64,000 nt of DNA from M30B19 sp041741535 (GTDB taxonomy: Bacteria > Planctomycetota > Planctomycetia > Pirellulales > Pirellulaceae). The translations under genes and the position numbers were made by a program. A model generated the notes under the pieces. It did no database searches. It was given only the letters and a program-made list of their open reading frames with translations, and had not been told where the DNA came from. The stretch lies in NCBI GenBank assembly GCA_041741535.1, contig JBGSJV010000047.1, positions 1 to 64,000 on the forward strand, read 5' to 3'. This document shows positions 16,895 through 25,394 of the stretch, piece after piece. Within the stretch, counting starts at the first letter, position 1. Each line of letters begins with the position of its first letter.

Positions 16895-19317
16895 CTCGCA
16901 CCTCCCACCGCACTTTGTAAAATCAGCGCCGCGTCCAACGAGGTCACGGCGCCGTCGGAGTCCATGTCCACAATCAAATCGATTGGTCGCAATCGAACCG
17001 ACATCTCCAAGGCCGCCAAGGCGTCAGCTGCCGAAGCGCGACCATCACCGTCAAAATCTCCGGGTTCGCGACGCGCGACGATTCGCACAGCGCCTGCTTC
17101 CGTCGTGGGCGTTATTGTTTCGCGCGCTGCCGTGTTCATGGTCGTAACGAGCGGTGGCAATTCCGCGGAACTGCCGATCTCGCCGACGGCCCGAAACATG
17201 ATCTCGGCAATCGTCCCGTCGCCGACCAAAACTGTTGAGCCGGCAAATCCAACACGGAGGATCCCTTCTTCACTATTGTTCGCACTAAATAAGGTGGAGT
17301 CCGGAAGCACGTTCCCGCGAACAACTTCCCCAACCGGCACGATCACATTCGGGTCGTACGAAATCTCGATATTCACGTTGGCCGTTCCCAGGGGGTTGCG
17401 CAGATAAACCGGGATCGTGACGGTCTCGCCTGATTGAACGTCGCGTCGACCAACGGCAATGGTGGGGCGAGCCGGTTTGGGTGGCGTGCCGCCTGTTCCG
17501 GTTCCTGTGCCGCCACCGCGACTGGCTCCTGTTCCAGCTCCACTGCCCGGTCCGGTTCCAGTGCCTCCGCCTAGTCCCGCCCCCATTCCCGGCCCAGCCC
17601 CGGTCCCCGGCCTTGTTCCGGTCCCTGTTCCGGTTCCTGCTCCGGTTCCTGCTCCAGTTCCTGCGTTGGTTCCCGTCGCTGAACCAGAGCCATTCGATTC
17701 GCCATTTGTTCCGGTTCCCGAGTTCCCCGGCGAATTGCCGCCATTTCCGGCGAGTCCGGTCGAGCTGGTGTTTGGATCGTCGCTTCGTTGGTTGGGCGGC
17801 TGGACATCGGTCAATTCGGGTTGAGACGGAGGCGGATTATTGGCGATCGTGTACGAACCAAACTCAACACCGAAGCCATGATGAACTTGGTTGGCATCAC
17901 GATTGATCAAGGTTGTGCGAACATCGCGGTTCCCCGTGAATTGGGGGTAGACCCAAAGGCGTCCCGACCAAACATTGTCGTTTGCAACTTGATCGGGATC
18001 TTGGCCATTGTCGATCATGGCGGTATAGGCGGTTTCATCCATAACCGACACACCATCCTTGAGGTGCATGTAGCCGGCACTGATCACGGGGTGTGCCGAC
18101 TGAACCCCAATCCGATGGGTTGACGCACGGCTGATGTCGTTGGAAATAAATGGGGGATCGACATTGTATTGCCGAATCAACGGGGCATCGGGCCGTTGCA
18201 GCTCTCGCGACGGATTTAATCGCATCACTCCGACCTGTGTCGACCCTTGGACGATGCAATACCCCGCAAACAGGCCGCCGGTTGCTTCAGTGACAAAGAG
18301 ATTGTTAAAGCTACCTTGGGACCCGAACACGGGAACGTCGGGAGGAACCACTTCAAACGGTTGGCTGCCCTCGACCAAAACGGCGTAGCCAGAGTCACCC
18401 ATCAACACCGCTAGTTTCTGGCCAGCGTAAAAGAATCTCATCGTCGAGCCAAGCGCAGCCCCCCCGCGCAGATTCTTGGCACTATAGATCTGCCGACCGC
18501 CACGTTGTCCAACCGAGGTCAGCCGAATGTTCTCCCAGCTGTAGTCGCCCCAAGCCAGCCACGCCCCATCTCCTGAGATCGAAAAGATCGGCGCACCACC
18601 TCCTTGATACGGTGCGTTGTCTTCATTCATCACGGTGACCTTGCCGCCGTCGTAAGTAATGAACCAGATTCCGTTCTTGGCCGCGACCTCTGGCCGCTCC
18701 GACCCGACGTAACATAAACATGCGAATCGGCGACCATCACGAGAACTGGAAACGGATCCAATTCGGCCCACTTCCCTTGGCAACACGCCCAACACATCCG
18801 CTACTTGGTCGGCGGACATTACCGCTTCATAGCCACCGGCGGCTACCCGATAGACACCGGTATCCAATTGCAGTGTCGAATCTCGAATGTTCGCGCCGAA
18901 TGAAACGGAAAACAGTGGCCCCGAGACACTGGCGACCACCGGTTGATCAAGTTCAACCACGTTTCGTCCGTTGTATCGAACCACCGAGTTGCCGATCATG
19001 ATCGGGCCGCCGGCATAGCTAAAACCTTGCAACTGCCCATTTTCGGCGATCACCCATTTGTCGATGATTTGAGTTTGACTGGTTTGCGCATCGACCGCCA
19101 CGATTTCGTATTGACTGCGATCCTCGACCAAACGCGGAAAGTACACGGTGTTGCCATGGATCATTGGAGAACTTGGACCGCCGATTCCCGACGGATCGGA
19201 CGTCAACTGATGGTATTCCCGGGTCGTGTGAATTTCGTCACTGCAAATGCCCGTGCCTGCCACGTTGATCAAAAGCCATAACCAAACGATTGATCGGATA
19301 AGAAGATGGGACTTCAT
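16891..19317 (-). CDS. Secreted protein with cohesin and dockerin type I domains
   Basis: 808 aa with a signal peptide (about 1-25). Residues 30-500 look like a beta-propeller (repeats such as FSISGDGAWLAWGDYSWEN). A Gly/Thr-rich linker (about 545-612) follows. A cohesin domain starts near 617 (RPTIAVGRRDVQSGETVTIP, then NVNIEISYDPNVI). A C-terminal dockerin I pair has two calcium-binding loops, GDFDGDGRASAADALAAL and VDMDSDGAVTSLDAALIL (about 750-806). Cohesin-dockerin pairs assemble cellulosomes in Clostridia, while in non-cellulosomal bacteria their role is mostly unknown. Carrying both modules on one chain would allow self-assembly or chaining with the coupled anchored cohesin downstream (inference). 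Confidence 0.82.
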   Translation of the reverse strand: MKSHLLIRSIVWLWLLINVAGTGICSDEIHTTREYHQLTSDPSGIGGPSSPMIHGNTVYFPRLVEDRSQYEIVAVDAQTSQTQIIDKWVIAENGQLQGFSYAGGPIMIGNSVVRYNGRNVVELDQPVVASVSGPLFSVSFGANIRDSTLQLDTGVYRVAAGGYEAVMSADQVADVLGVLPREVGRIGSVSSSRDGRRFACLCYVGSERPEVAAKNGIWFITYDGGKVTVMNEDNAPYQGGGAPIFSISGDGAWLAWGDYSWENIRLTSVGQRGGRQIYSAKNLRGGAALGSTMRFFYAGQKLAVLMGDSGYAVLVEGSQPFEVVPPDVPVFGSQGSFNNLFVTEATGGLFAGYCIVQGSTQVGVMRLNPSRELQRPDAPLIRQYNVDPPFISNDISRASTHRIGVQSAHPVISAGYMHLKDGVSVMDETAYTAMIDNGQDPDQVANDNVWSGRLWVYPQFTGNRDVRTTLINRDANQVHHGFGVEFGSYTIANNPPPSQPELTDVQPPNQRSDDPNTSSTGLAGNGGNSPGNSGTGTNGESNGSGSATGTNAGTGAGTGAGTGTGTGTRPGTGAGPGMGAGLGGGTGTGPGSGAGTGASRGGGTGTGTGGTPPKPARPTIAVGRRDVQSGETVTIPVYLRNPLGTANVNIEISYDPNVIVPVGEVVRGNVLPDSTLFSANNSEEGILRVGFAGSTVLVGDGTIAEIMFRAVGEIGSSAELPPLVTTMNTAARETITPTTEAGAVRIVARREPGDFDGDGRASAADALAALEMSVRLRPIDLIVDMDSDGAVTSLDAALILQSAVGGAR

Positions 19318-19500
19318 GGTTTCAATCCTACGCCAATTGTGGATCTAAAATCAAAAACGCAACCCAGAGCGAAGGCGTCGGACTAGCCGATCCAATCGTT
19401 CGGGCAAGGTTGGAATTCCCGTTTCCACTTGCCGCGGACAAAAAATGGAGTCGAATCTGTAAAAATCAATCAACTCTTCGGGCGCAAACCACGCGAGGAC

Positions 19501-22500
19501 TCACCAAGCCAATCCGAGCGGTTGCAATCGTTGGCGCATTTGATCCAACTCGACCAGGCAACCATCGCCGACAAACACGGAGGCAAATATCTTCGAATCA
19601 TCGGGAGAAAATCGTAAATATCGCAAACGAGGTCGCCCGGTCGGCAGGGTTGCGATGCGTTTCCAGTCGCGAGTATCGTACAAAATGATGGCACCCGATT
19701 CACAACCTGCCGCCAACAACTTTTGGTCGCCCGAAAAGGCGATGGCCCAGACCCGTTCACTGGGCTCCTTGAGAAAGATAGGGTTGTGCAGGGGTTGGTC
19801 GGTTGCCAGGTCTCCGCTCGCGACATTCCAGAGCCCCACACCATCACCCAAGCAAGCTCCGGCCATGACGTTGCCTTGAGGATGAAACTTGAGATCGACG
19901 ATTGGGTGTCGAAATGGCTGGGCAGTGTGTTGACTCTCCAAGGTTTCCGAGTGGACCAACGCAACCAAGCCGTCAAAAGTGGCCAGCCCGATCCATGGCA
20001 ACCGGGGATGGAAATCAATCGCTCCAACCAGCCGAGTTCCAATTCGCTTCGCGGCCACGCTCGACCAATCGGTGGTTCGCCAGAGAATCAATTCTCCCTC
20101 TTGGGCCTCTGAGTCGGCGCTCCCGGTGGCAAGATATCGACTGTCGGGAGAAAACCTTACTCGCCAGATCATTTCTTGATGTTGGCGCAGTTCGGTCAAT
20201 AACTCGCGACTTTCGATGTCCCAAATTTTGACTCGTCGATCAAAACTGCCAGTGGCCATCCACTGTTGGTTTGGGCTCACGTCCATCGACCACACCGTAT
20301 CCGTGTGTCCACCCGGAATCTGCGTCGTGGGTACGGTCGACAATATGCGTTCGGTCGGGTCTTGCAATTGCGCTGCCGACATTTTCGTTGGAAATATCGA
20401 CGGCTCCAGAGACGTTCGCTCCAAGACCGACAGTCCCTGTCCAGCGATCCAAAGTTGATCGCCATCGTGCGAGAATCCCGACCAACGTCCTCCATGTTCC
20501 AATTGAGCCAGCAACTGGAGCGTCGAGAGATCGAGGACCTTGCTCCGTCCCCACTTGGTTTGCAGAACCAACATCTGGCCCAATGGGTCGACGGCGACCA
20601 GATCATGAACCGTATCCAGGGTTCGTTTTTGTTTCAAGCGACCGGCGTTTACATCCCAGCTGGCGACATCTTTATTTTGGTAAAGTGCAAACAAGATGGA
20701 GCTGTCCGGAGAAAATGCCAACGCGTGCACGAGCGGATCCAGTGACCCAAACATCACCGGCGGGCCCGACCGATCATTCTGGTGGACCGCGATCTGCCCA
20801 TCGGATTGCGAGATCGCAAAGCGACCATCGCCCCAAGCCAACGCGGCGCTTGATTGAACGTGCGGATTCAAGGCGAATGGAGCTTGCTCCGCTGCATATA
20901 AAAACGTTCCTGAGCGCCCAGCAACGATCACGCCATCGCCATCGGGTTGCAGGGCGATCGCGATGACCCGCCCGACATCGACAGGTATCTCGCGAACCAA
21001 CTCCAGCGTGTCCACGTTCCAAATCTTGACCGGGCCAGCATCGCTGCAGGTCGCCAGCCATTTGTCGTGGTTGCCTAAAGCGAGGTTGGCCGGATATCCG
21101 GCAACGACTCTCTCCAAGACACGCACCTCGCCATCTCGGATGACATGGACGTCGCCCGCTTGATTGGCAAAAACAACCCAATCAGATTTCGCACCAACAA
21201 CCAAGCCGCTCGCATCGTTCCATTGAAAATCACTCATTCGGGTGGTGGGCTCATCGGGATCAAGCCTGCCGCGCTCGTCGTACAAATGGCCGACTTGATC
21301 GATGGTGATCGCGTGACGAGTGGGAAATCGTCGGTTTAATTTTGAACCCGCCACTTGAATCAACTGCACTTCACCGGTCGCCGAGCCGACGCCGATAATC
21401 TCCAACTCTGGCACGGCCGTCAACGCGGTCCATTCCGAGTCGTTGCGGAGGTGCACGATTTGTTGATTGCCTTGCCAAAGCACCAATTGTCCGTCCGTAC
21501 TGATCGACGCCACCCGTTGTTCGGACGTCTCAGCGACGCTTCGCCACGGGAAGGCCATTTTCCCAAATTCTTGTATGGGGCCGTTGATCGCAGCTCGATA
21601 AAGGGTAAACGTCTCCCAGGACGTCCATAGTAGGTCGCTGCCGCGAGCGGCAAAGTTCAGCGATCGAGCAGGCTCCGACAACAGACGAGCCGATAACATC
21701 GCTCCCGTTCGCGTCTCCCAACACTTGAGGGATCGATCCAACGAAGAACTGGCCAGCAACATTCCGTCTTCCGAAAAGACGACCTGGACCAACTCACTTT
21801 CATGACCGATCCAACTTTGTTCTTGGACAAATCCTGTCGGTGTTTGCCGCATGATTTCGAGATGTCCATCCTCAAATCCACAGACCAAACTTTGGAACGC
21901 GGCGTGATACGCAAACGTCGTTACAGATTCGGCAACGCGTTTATCGCTGACCGTGGGTTTCCACACCGGTGTGCCTCCGGGTTGAGGCTCGTCGAACTTC
22001 CAATAATGGAGCTCGTCTTCGGACAAGGCCCACAACTGGCCCGACGCCGCTTCCCATTGAAGTTGTGACACACGGTCGTCCATGCGCACGACCAAGTGCC
22101 GCATTCCCGTTTCTGGGTTCCAGAAGTAGATATCCCCCATCACGGTTCCCACGGCGACCCAGTCCGTCGATTTTGGATCAATCGAGAGGGCGCTGATGGC
22201 CCTCGATTCAGTGACGGAATCGAGGGCCACAGGATCTGCATCGGGAACTTGGAAACACGCGACTTGTTCAAAACGCGGCGCCGGTTCCAGGAATAACTTC
22301 GCACCCAAATCGCGCAGTTCCAACTGACGCTGCGGCAAATCGGCTAATCGAGCGGCCTGTGCGAAGTAGTTTTCCGCTCGCTCGAACCATCCAGACGCGC
22401 GAACTTGCAGTTCGTTTTCAACGTTCGACATGGACGAATCACAAAGCGCGGCGTTGGCTCGGTCACGTTCGGCTCGGTAACGGTCGCGTTCCTGCGTGAT

Positions 22501-23865
22501 ACGATTGAAACTGCCCACAACGGTCAAGGTAATCAATACCGCGGAACCGATGCTCACGGCAGCCAACACCGGTTGCCGGCGAACCCACAGACGCAGTTGA
22601 CCGAACCACCCCGTGCGACGAGCTTGCAACGGCTGGCGGGCCATGTAGCGACGCAAGTCTTCGGCCATCTCTCGAGCTGATCCGTAGCGATGTTGCGGAT
22701 CCTTGGCCATGGCGACCAAACAGATGGTTTCCAAATCTTGGGGTATAGCCTTGCACCGTTGTCTCAGTGGTTTCGGATCCTCATGGAGAATCTGGTTCAG
22801 TACGGTTGCCGCCGAACCTTGAAATGGGAGTTGACCCGTGAGCATTTGATAGAGAATCGCACCCAGCGCATACACATCGGTGGCCGGAGTGATCGCACAG
22901 TCGCCGCGCACTTGTTCGGGCGACATGTAGGCGGGCGTCCCGAGCAATCGTCCATGGCTCGTCAATCGCATCTCTCCATCGCGGCGAACGGCCAACCCAA
23001 AATCGCCCACCTTGAGACGCCCTTCTCGGTCGAGCAGCACATTGGCCGGTTTCAAATCGCGATGAATCACGCCACACTGATGGGCGTAATCCATTGCATT
23101 GCAGATCTCTTGTAGCCACCTGGCCGCTTGCTCGGTTGTCGACGGCCCACGGTTCATCTGGCGTTCGAGTGTCCCGTGCGAAACATACTCCTCGACAATA
23201 TAGAGTCGATCGCCTTCTCGTCCGAACTCGTGGATGGAAATAATCCCCGGATGCTGCAGATGGGCAATCGATTCTGCTTCGCGAAAAAACCGTTGAGCAT
23301 CTTCGCTTTCATCGGCCAATGGCTCGCGCGTGAGTTTTACTGCGACTTCGCGATGAAGCACTCGATCAAACGCGCGATATACCTCTGCAAATGCTCCGTG
23401 TCCGACGTGATCCAATATTTCGAACCGAGCCGCCACGAGTCGCCCGATCCAAGTTTCCGATGGCGACGTTACGTTTTTCTTGAGTTGCAAAACGGAAGAA
23501 TAATCCTGACGGACTTGCCGCCACACTTCGAAGAATTCTCCGGCGCGCGATCCGAAGCGCCGCTGCAGTTCGCCGCTCGGCAACTCGCCTCCGGCGCGAC
23601 GGCGAGCAATAAATTCTTCGCGGACCACCGAATCCCAAACGCCTGGATCTACAATCAATCCCGCGAAGCGAGTCCGATATTCGTCCACAAATCGTTCGAT
23701 TCCCGCCATCCAATCGTGCTGTAATTCGATGGCCATCAACTCCACCAAGAGTTCTGGCCGTCGATCCTCCGACACTTGCCCCAAGACCCCGTCCAACTCG
23801 AGACGCTGGCCCGATTGAAGCGATTGATCGAATTGCCAAATTAGGGCTTCCAGCGAGGTCGTCAT
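19501..23865 (-). CDS. Transmembrane Ser/Thr protein kinase with WD40 repeats
   Basis: 1454 aa. After about 140 residues of helical N-terminus comes a complete Hanks-type kinase: Gly-loop GHGAFAEVY (155-163), VAVK with Lys177, HRDLKPAN (268-275) with catalytic Asp270, DFG (288-290), GTPAYMSPEQ. One membrane helix (about 435-455, VLAAVSIGSAVLITLTVVG) separates it from some 900 residues of WD40-type propellers, for example GHTDTVWSMDVSPNQQWMAT then FDRRVKIWD. All key kinase residues are present, so activity is expected. An ECF sigma factor lies upstream; in Planctomycetes ECF factors are often encoded beside such kinases (known pattern). It starts 18 bases after the small exported protein gene. 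Confidence 0.95.
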   Translation of the reverse strand: MTTSLEALIWQFDQSLQSGQRLELDGVLGQVSEDRRPELLVELMAIELQHDWMAGIERFVDEYRTRFAGLIVDPGVWDSVVREEFIARRRAGGELPSGELQRRFGSRAGEFFEVWRQVRQDYSSVLQLKKNVTSPSETWIGRLVAARFEILDHVGHGAFAEVYRAFDRVLHREVAVKLTREPLADESEDAQRFFREAESIAHLQHPGIISIHEFGREGDRLYIVEEYVSHGTLERQMNRGPSTTEQAARWLQEICNAMDYAHQCGVIHRDLKPANVLLDREGRLKVGDFGLAVRRDGEMRLTSHGRLLGTPAYMSPEQVRGDCAITPATDVYALGAILYQMLTGQLPFQGSAATVLNQILHEDPKPLRQRCKAIPQDLETICLVAMAKDPQHRYGSAREMAEDLRRYMARQPLQARRTGWFGQLRLWVRRQPVLAAVSIGSAVLITLTVVGSFNRITQERDRYRAERDRANAALCDSSMSNVENELQVRASGWFERAENYFAQAARLADLPQRQLELRDLGAKLFLEPAPRFEQVACFQVPDADPVALDSVTESRAISALSIDPKSTDWVAVGTVMGDIYFWNPETGMRHLVVRMDDRVSQLQWEAASGQLWALSEDELHYWKFDEPQPGGTPVWKPTVSDKRVAESVTTFAYHAAFQSLVCGFEDGHLEIMRQTPTGFVQEQSWIGHESELVQVVFSEDGMLLASSSLDRSLKCWETRTGAMLSARLLSEPARSLNFAARGSDLLWTSWETFTLYRAAINGPIQEFGKMAFPWRSVAETSEQRVASISTDGQLVLWQGNQQIVHLRNDSEWTALTAVPELEIIGVGSATGEVQLIQVAGSKLNRRFPTRHAITIDQVGHLYDERGRLDPDEPTTRMSDFQWNDASGLVVGAKSDWVVFANQAGDVHVIRDGEVRVLERVVAGYPANLALGNHDKWLATCSDAGPVKIWNVDTLELVREIPVDVGRVIAIALQPDGDGVIVAGRSGTFLYAAEQAPFALNPHVQSSAALAWGDGRFAISQSDGQIAVHQNDRSGPPVMFGSLDPLVHALAFSPDSSILFALYQNKDVASWDVNAGRLKQKRTLDTVHDLVAVDPLGQMLVLQTKWGRSKVLDLSTLQLLAQLEHGGRWSGFSHDGDQLWIAGQGLSVLERTSLEPSIFPTKMSAAQLQDPTERILSTVPTTQIPGGHTDTVWSMDVSPNQQWMATGSFDRRVKIWDIESRELLTELRQHQEMIWRVRFSPDSRYLATGSADSEAQEGELILWRTTDWSSVAAKRIGTRLVGAIDFHPRLPWIGLATFDGLVALVHSETLESQHTAQPFRHPIVDLKFHPQGNVMAGACLGDGVGLWNVASGDLATDQPLHNPIFLKEPSERVWAIAFSGDQKLLAAGCESGAIILYDTRDWKRIATLPTGRPRLRYLRFSPDDSKIFASVFVGDGCLVELDQMRQRLQPLGLAW

Positions 23866-23883
23866 GGCGTCTTTGAAACCGGA

Positions 23884-24114
23884 TCAACCGATCATAACCG
23901 GTGCGTAGCTTTCGTACAAAAAAGCCTGGTTCTGCAATTGGGTGCGGGGTTGGTTCGGTTCATCCATCCCGTATCCAACAGTATAGTCGATGGGGTTGGT
24001 CGATATCGGGCCGTCCAATTCGGCCGGTGCGGGGGCACGATTCACCGCCGTGAATTCAAATGACGCGGCGACGATCGAAAACAACAAGATAACGGCAATA
24101 GCGATAGTTTTCAT
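23884..24114 (-). CDS. Small exported protein between sigma factor and kinase
   Basis: 76 aa from the ATG at 24114, which has GGAG 6 bases upstream. The N-terminus MKTIAIAVILLFSIVAA is a signal peptide or a membrane anchor. The rest is hydrophilic with many Pro, Asn and Tyr (PIDYTVGYGMDEPNQPRTQ). No known domain was recognised. Its place between an ECF sigma factor and a transmembrane kinase suggests a role in that signalling unit, for example as anti-sigma-like or sensor peptide, but nothing in the sequence proves it. Confidence 0.62.
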   Translation of the reverse strand: MKTIAIAVILLFSIVAASFEFTAVNRAPAPAELDGPISTNPIDYTVGYGMDEPNQPRTQLQNQAFLYESYAPVMIG

Positions 24115-24214
24115 GGCGGGCTCCAAGGGCTACGGAACGTTTGAGACTCACCGTCTGTCTGCGACGGACTCACTAGAGGAATTCCCGTTCGGAGCAAAGA
24201 TGGACAAGTATTTC

Positions 24215-24823
24215 TTAAGAATCTTCCAGCGGGTTGAACATCGCTTGCCACTGGGTTTGGATCTTCGCCAATAGCCGCCTCACGGTTCGCTCCGAGCATT
24301 GCAATTGCAAAGCGATTTCCTCGTTTGTGAGGTCCGTCAACTTGCACTGCAAGACCAAGCACTCCTCTTCCCCCAATTGCGAAAGCAACGCCGTAAGTTG
24401 ATCGGCCATTTCGACAGCAAGCGCGGGATCAGGCGCGCGGTCGGCGATCCAATCGGTACCGTTTTCGGCGGAGTCTGCCGAAATCTCCGACAGATGGCTT
24501 TCGCGGTTAAGTCCCCGTTTCTGTCGGGTGTGATTACGAAGCGCGCGACGAGATTTTGTCAACGTGATGGCACACATCAGGCGCCACATCGCATCCGCAT
24601 CAGCGATCTTGAATTGCCCCCCAGCCATCCTGCGAAAAAAAGTCCGAAACACCGACTGCACGACATCGTCGGCCCCGACTCGCCGTTGCAATTGCCGCGA
24701 GATCTGTCGGCCGGCAATGGCTTCCAACGCGGCCCCGTGTTGTTCGAAAAACATCTGGCACGTGTTGCGGTCGCCTTCGCGCAGGCCTCGAATCACGGCG
24801 TCCCAATCTGGCAAATCGTTCAT
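24215..24823 (-). CDS. ECF-type RNA polymerase sigma factor
   Basis: 202 aa from the ATG at 24823 (GGGAAA about 8 bases upstream; another ATG lies two codons earlier). Region 2 is seen in VGADDVVQSVFRTFFRRM and WRLMCAITLTKSRRALR. Region 4 carries the helix-turn-helix LTNEEIALQLQCSERTVRRL. There is no region 1 or 3, as usual for ECF factors. The gene leads a minus-strand series that continues into a kinase and the surface-protein genes, so it may control that block. I see no canonical zinc-binding anti-sigma factor next to it. Confidence 0.93.
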   Translation of the reverse strand: MNDLPDWDAVIRGLREGDRNTCQMFFEQHGAALEAIAGRQISRQLQRRVGADDVVQSVFRTFFRRMAGGQFKIADADAMWRLMCAITLTKSRRALRNHTRQKRGLNRESHLSEISADSAENGTDWIADRAPDPALAVEMADQLTALLSQLGEEECLVLQCKLTDLTNEEIALQLQCSERTVRRLLAKIQTQWQAMFNPLEDS

Positions 24824-25394
24824 GGCCATTTTCCCATAGGCAGTTCCGAGCGCGGCGTCGCGGTGCAAATTGACCTAAATCGGTACATAGATCATAGCCG
24901 ACTGCCAATCAAACTTGTAGCATCGCCGATGCCCGAAACGGTGCCCAAGATGCAACGGCTTCACCGATTGCTAGGCTTTGTCCCAAAGGGGTCTGACCGG
25001 TCTGACCCTCTCCGGTCATGCCTTTTTGTCCGAAATTTTTACGTGCCCTCCAAAGGGTCAGACGACTTTTGGGACAGTGCATTCTTGGTCCGTTAGCCTC
25101 GTAGGTAGTTTGAGAAATGGACTCTGCCATTCTTAAATTCCGTGGGGCCATCGACTCCAAACACGTGTTCCATTCCGAATCTCGCCGAAACCGCAGCTCC
25201 AACGATTGAAATTGTCTTCAGAGCCGTTTTTTGGCATGAAACTGAATCAAAAACCACCGGCATTCCGATCATCGGATCGCGAAATCTTGCCGATGTGAAT
25301 TTGGGCAACTAGAGTAAGGCGACTCGCGAGCCTCGTTTGGCTGCGCGTCATCCCGTTTGCTTGGCGGTCCATTCCTAAATGTCCGTGGGTTTCT
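24824..25394. other. Divergent intergenic region, sigma factor / sulfatase
   Basis: 570 bases between divergently transcribed genes. It contains the first copy of the dispersed palindromic element (24971-25080). The remaining stretches, 24824-24970 and 25081-25394, should hold promoters for the sigma factor and sulfatase genes. A short minus-strand frame at 25093-25308 has no ribosome-binding site or recognisable domain. Confidence 0.6.
24971..25080 (+). repeat. Dispersed palindromic element, copy A
   Basis: Begins CTAGGCTTTGTCCCAAAGGG and ends CTTTTGGGACAGTGC; the ends are imperfect inverted repeats. The core GACCCTCTCCGGTCATG CCTTTTTGTC is shared with copies at 28801-28908 (inverted) and 36093-36192, and in diverged form at 44024-44127 (inverted). 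Length and palindromic shape suggest a MITE- or REP-like element. Confidence 0.9.

Noticed and set aside
17459..17906. Plus-strand frames rich in Pro/Val over the Gly-linker of the 808-aa protein
   Set aside because: They are antisense shadows of the low-complexity Gly/Thr linker coding sequence.
24971..25080. Dispersed element as a simple transcription terminator
   Set aside because: It is too long, recurs in both orientations upstream of genes as well as downstream, and lacks a consistent terminal T-run.
25093..25308. 71-aa minus-strand frame upstream of the sulfatase gene
   Set aside because: It starts with TTG, has no ribosome-binding site, ends next to the dispersed element and shows no recognisable domain; it may be a gene remnant, but the evidence is too thin.
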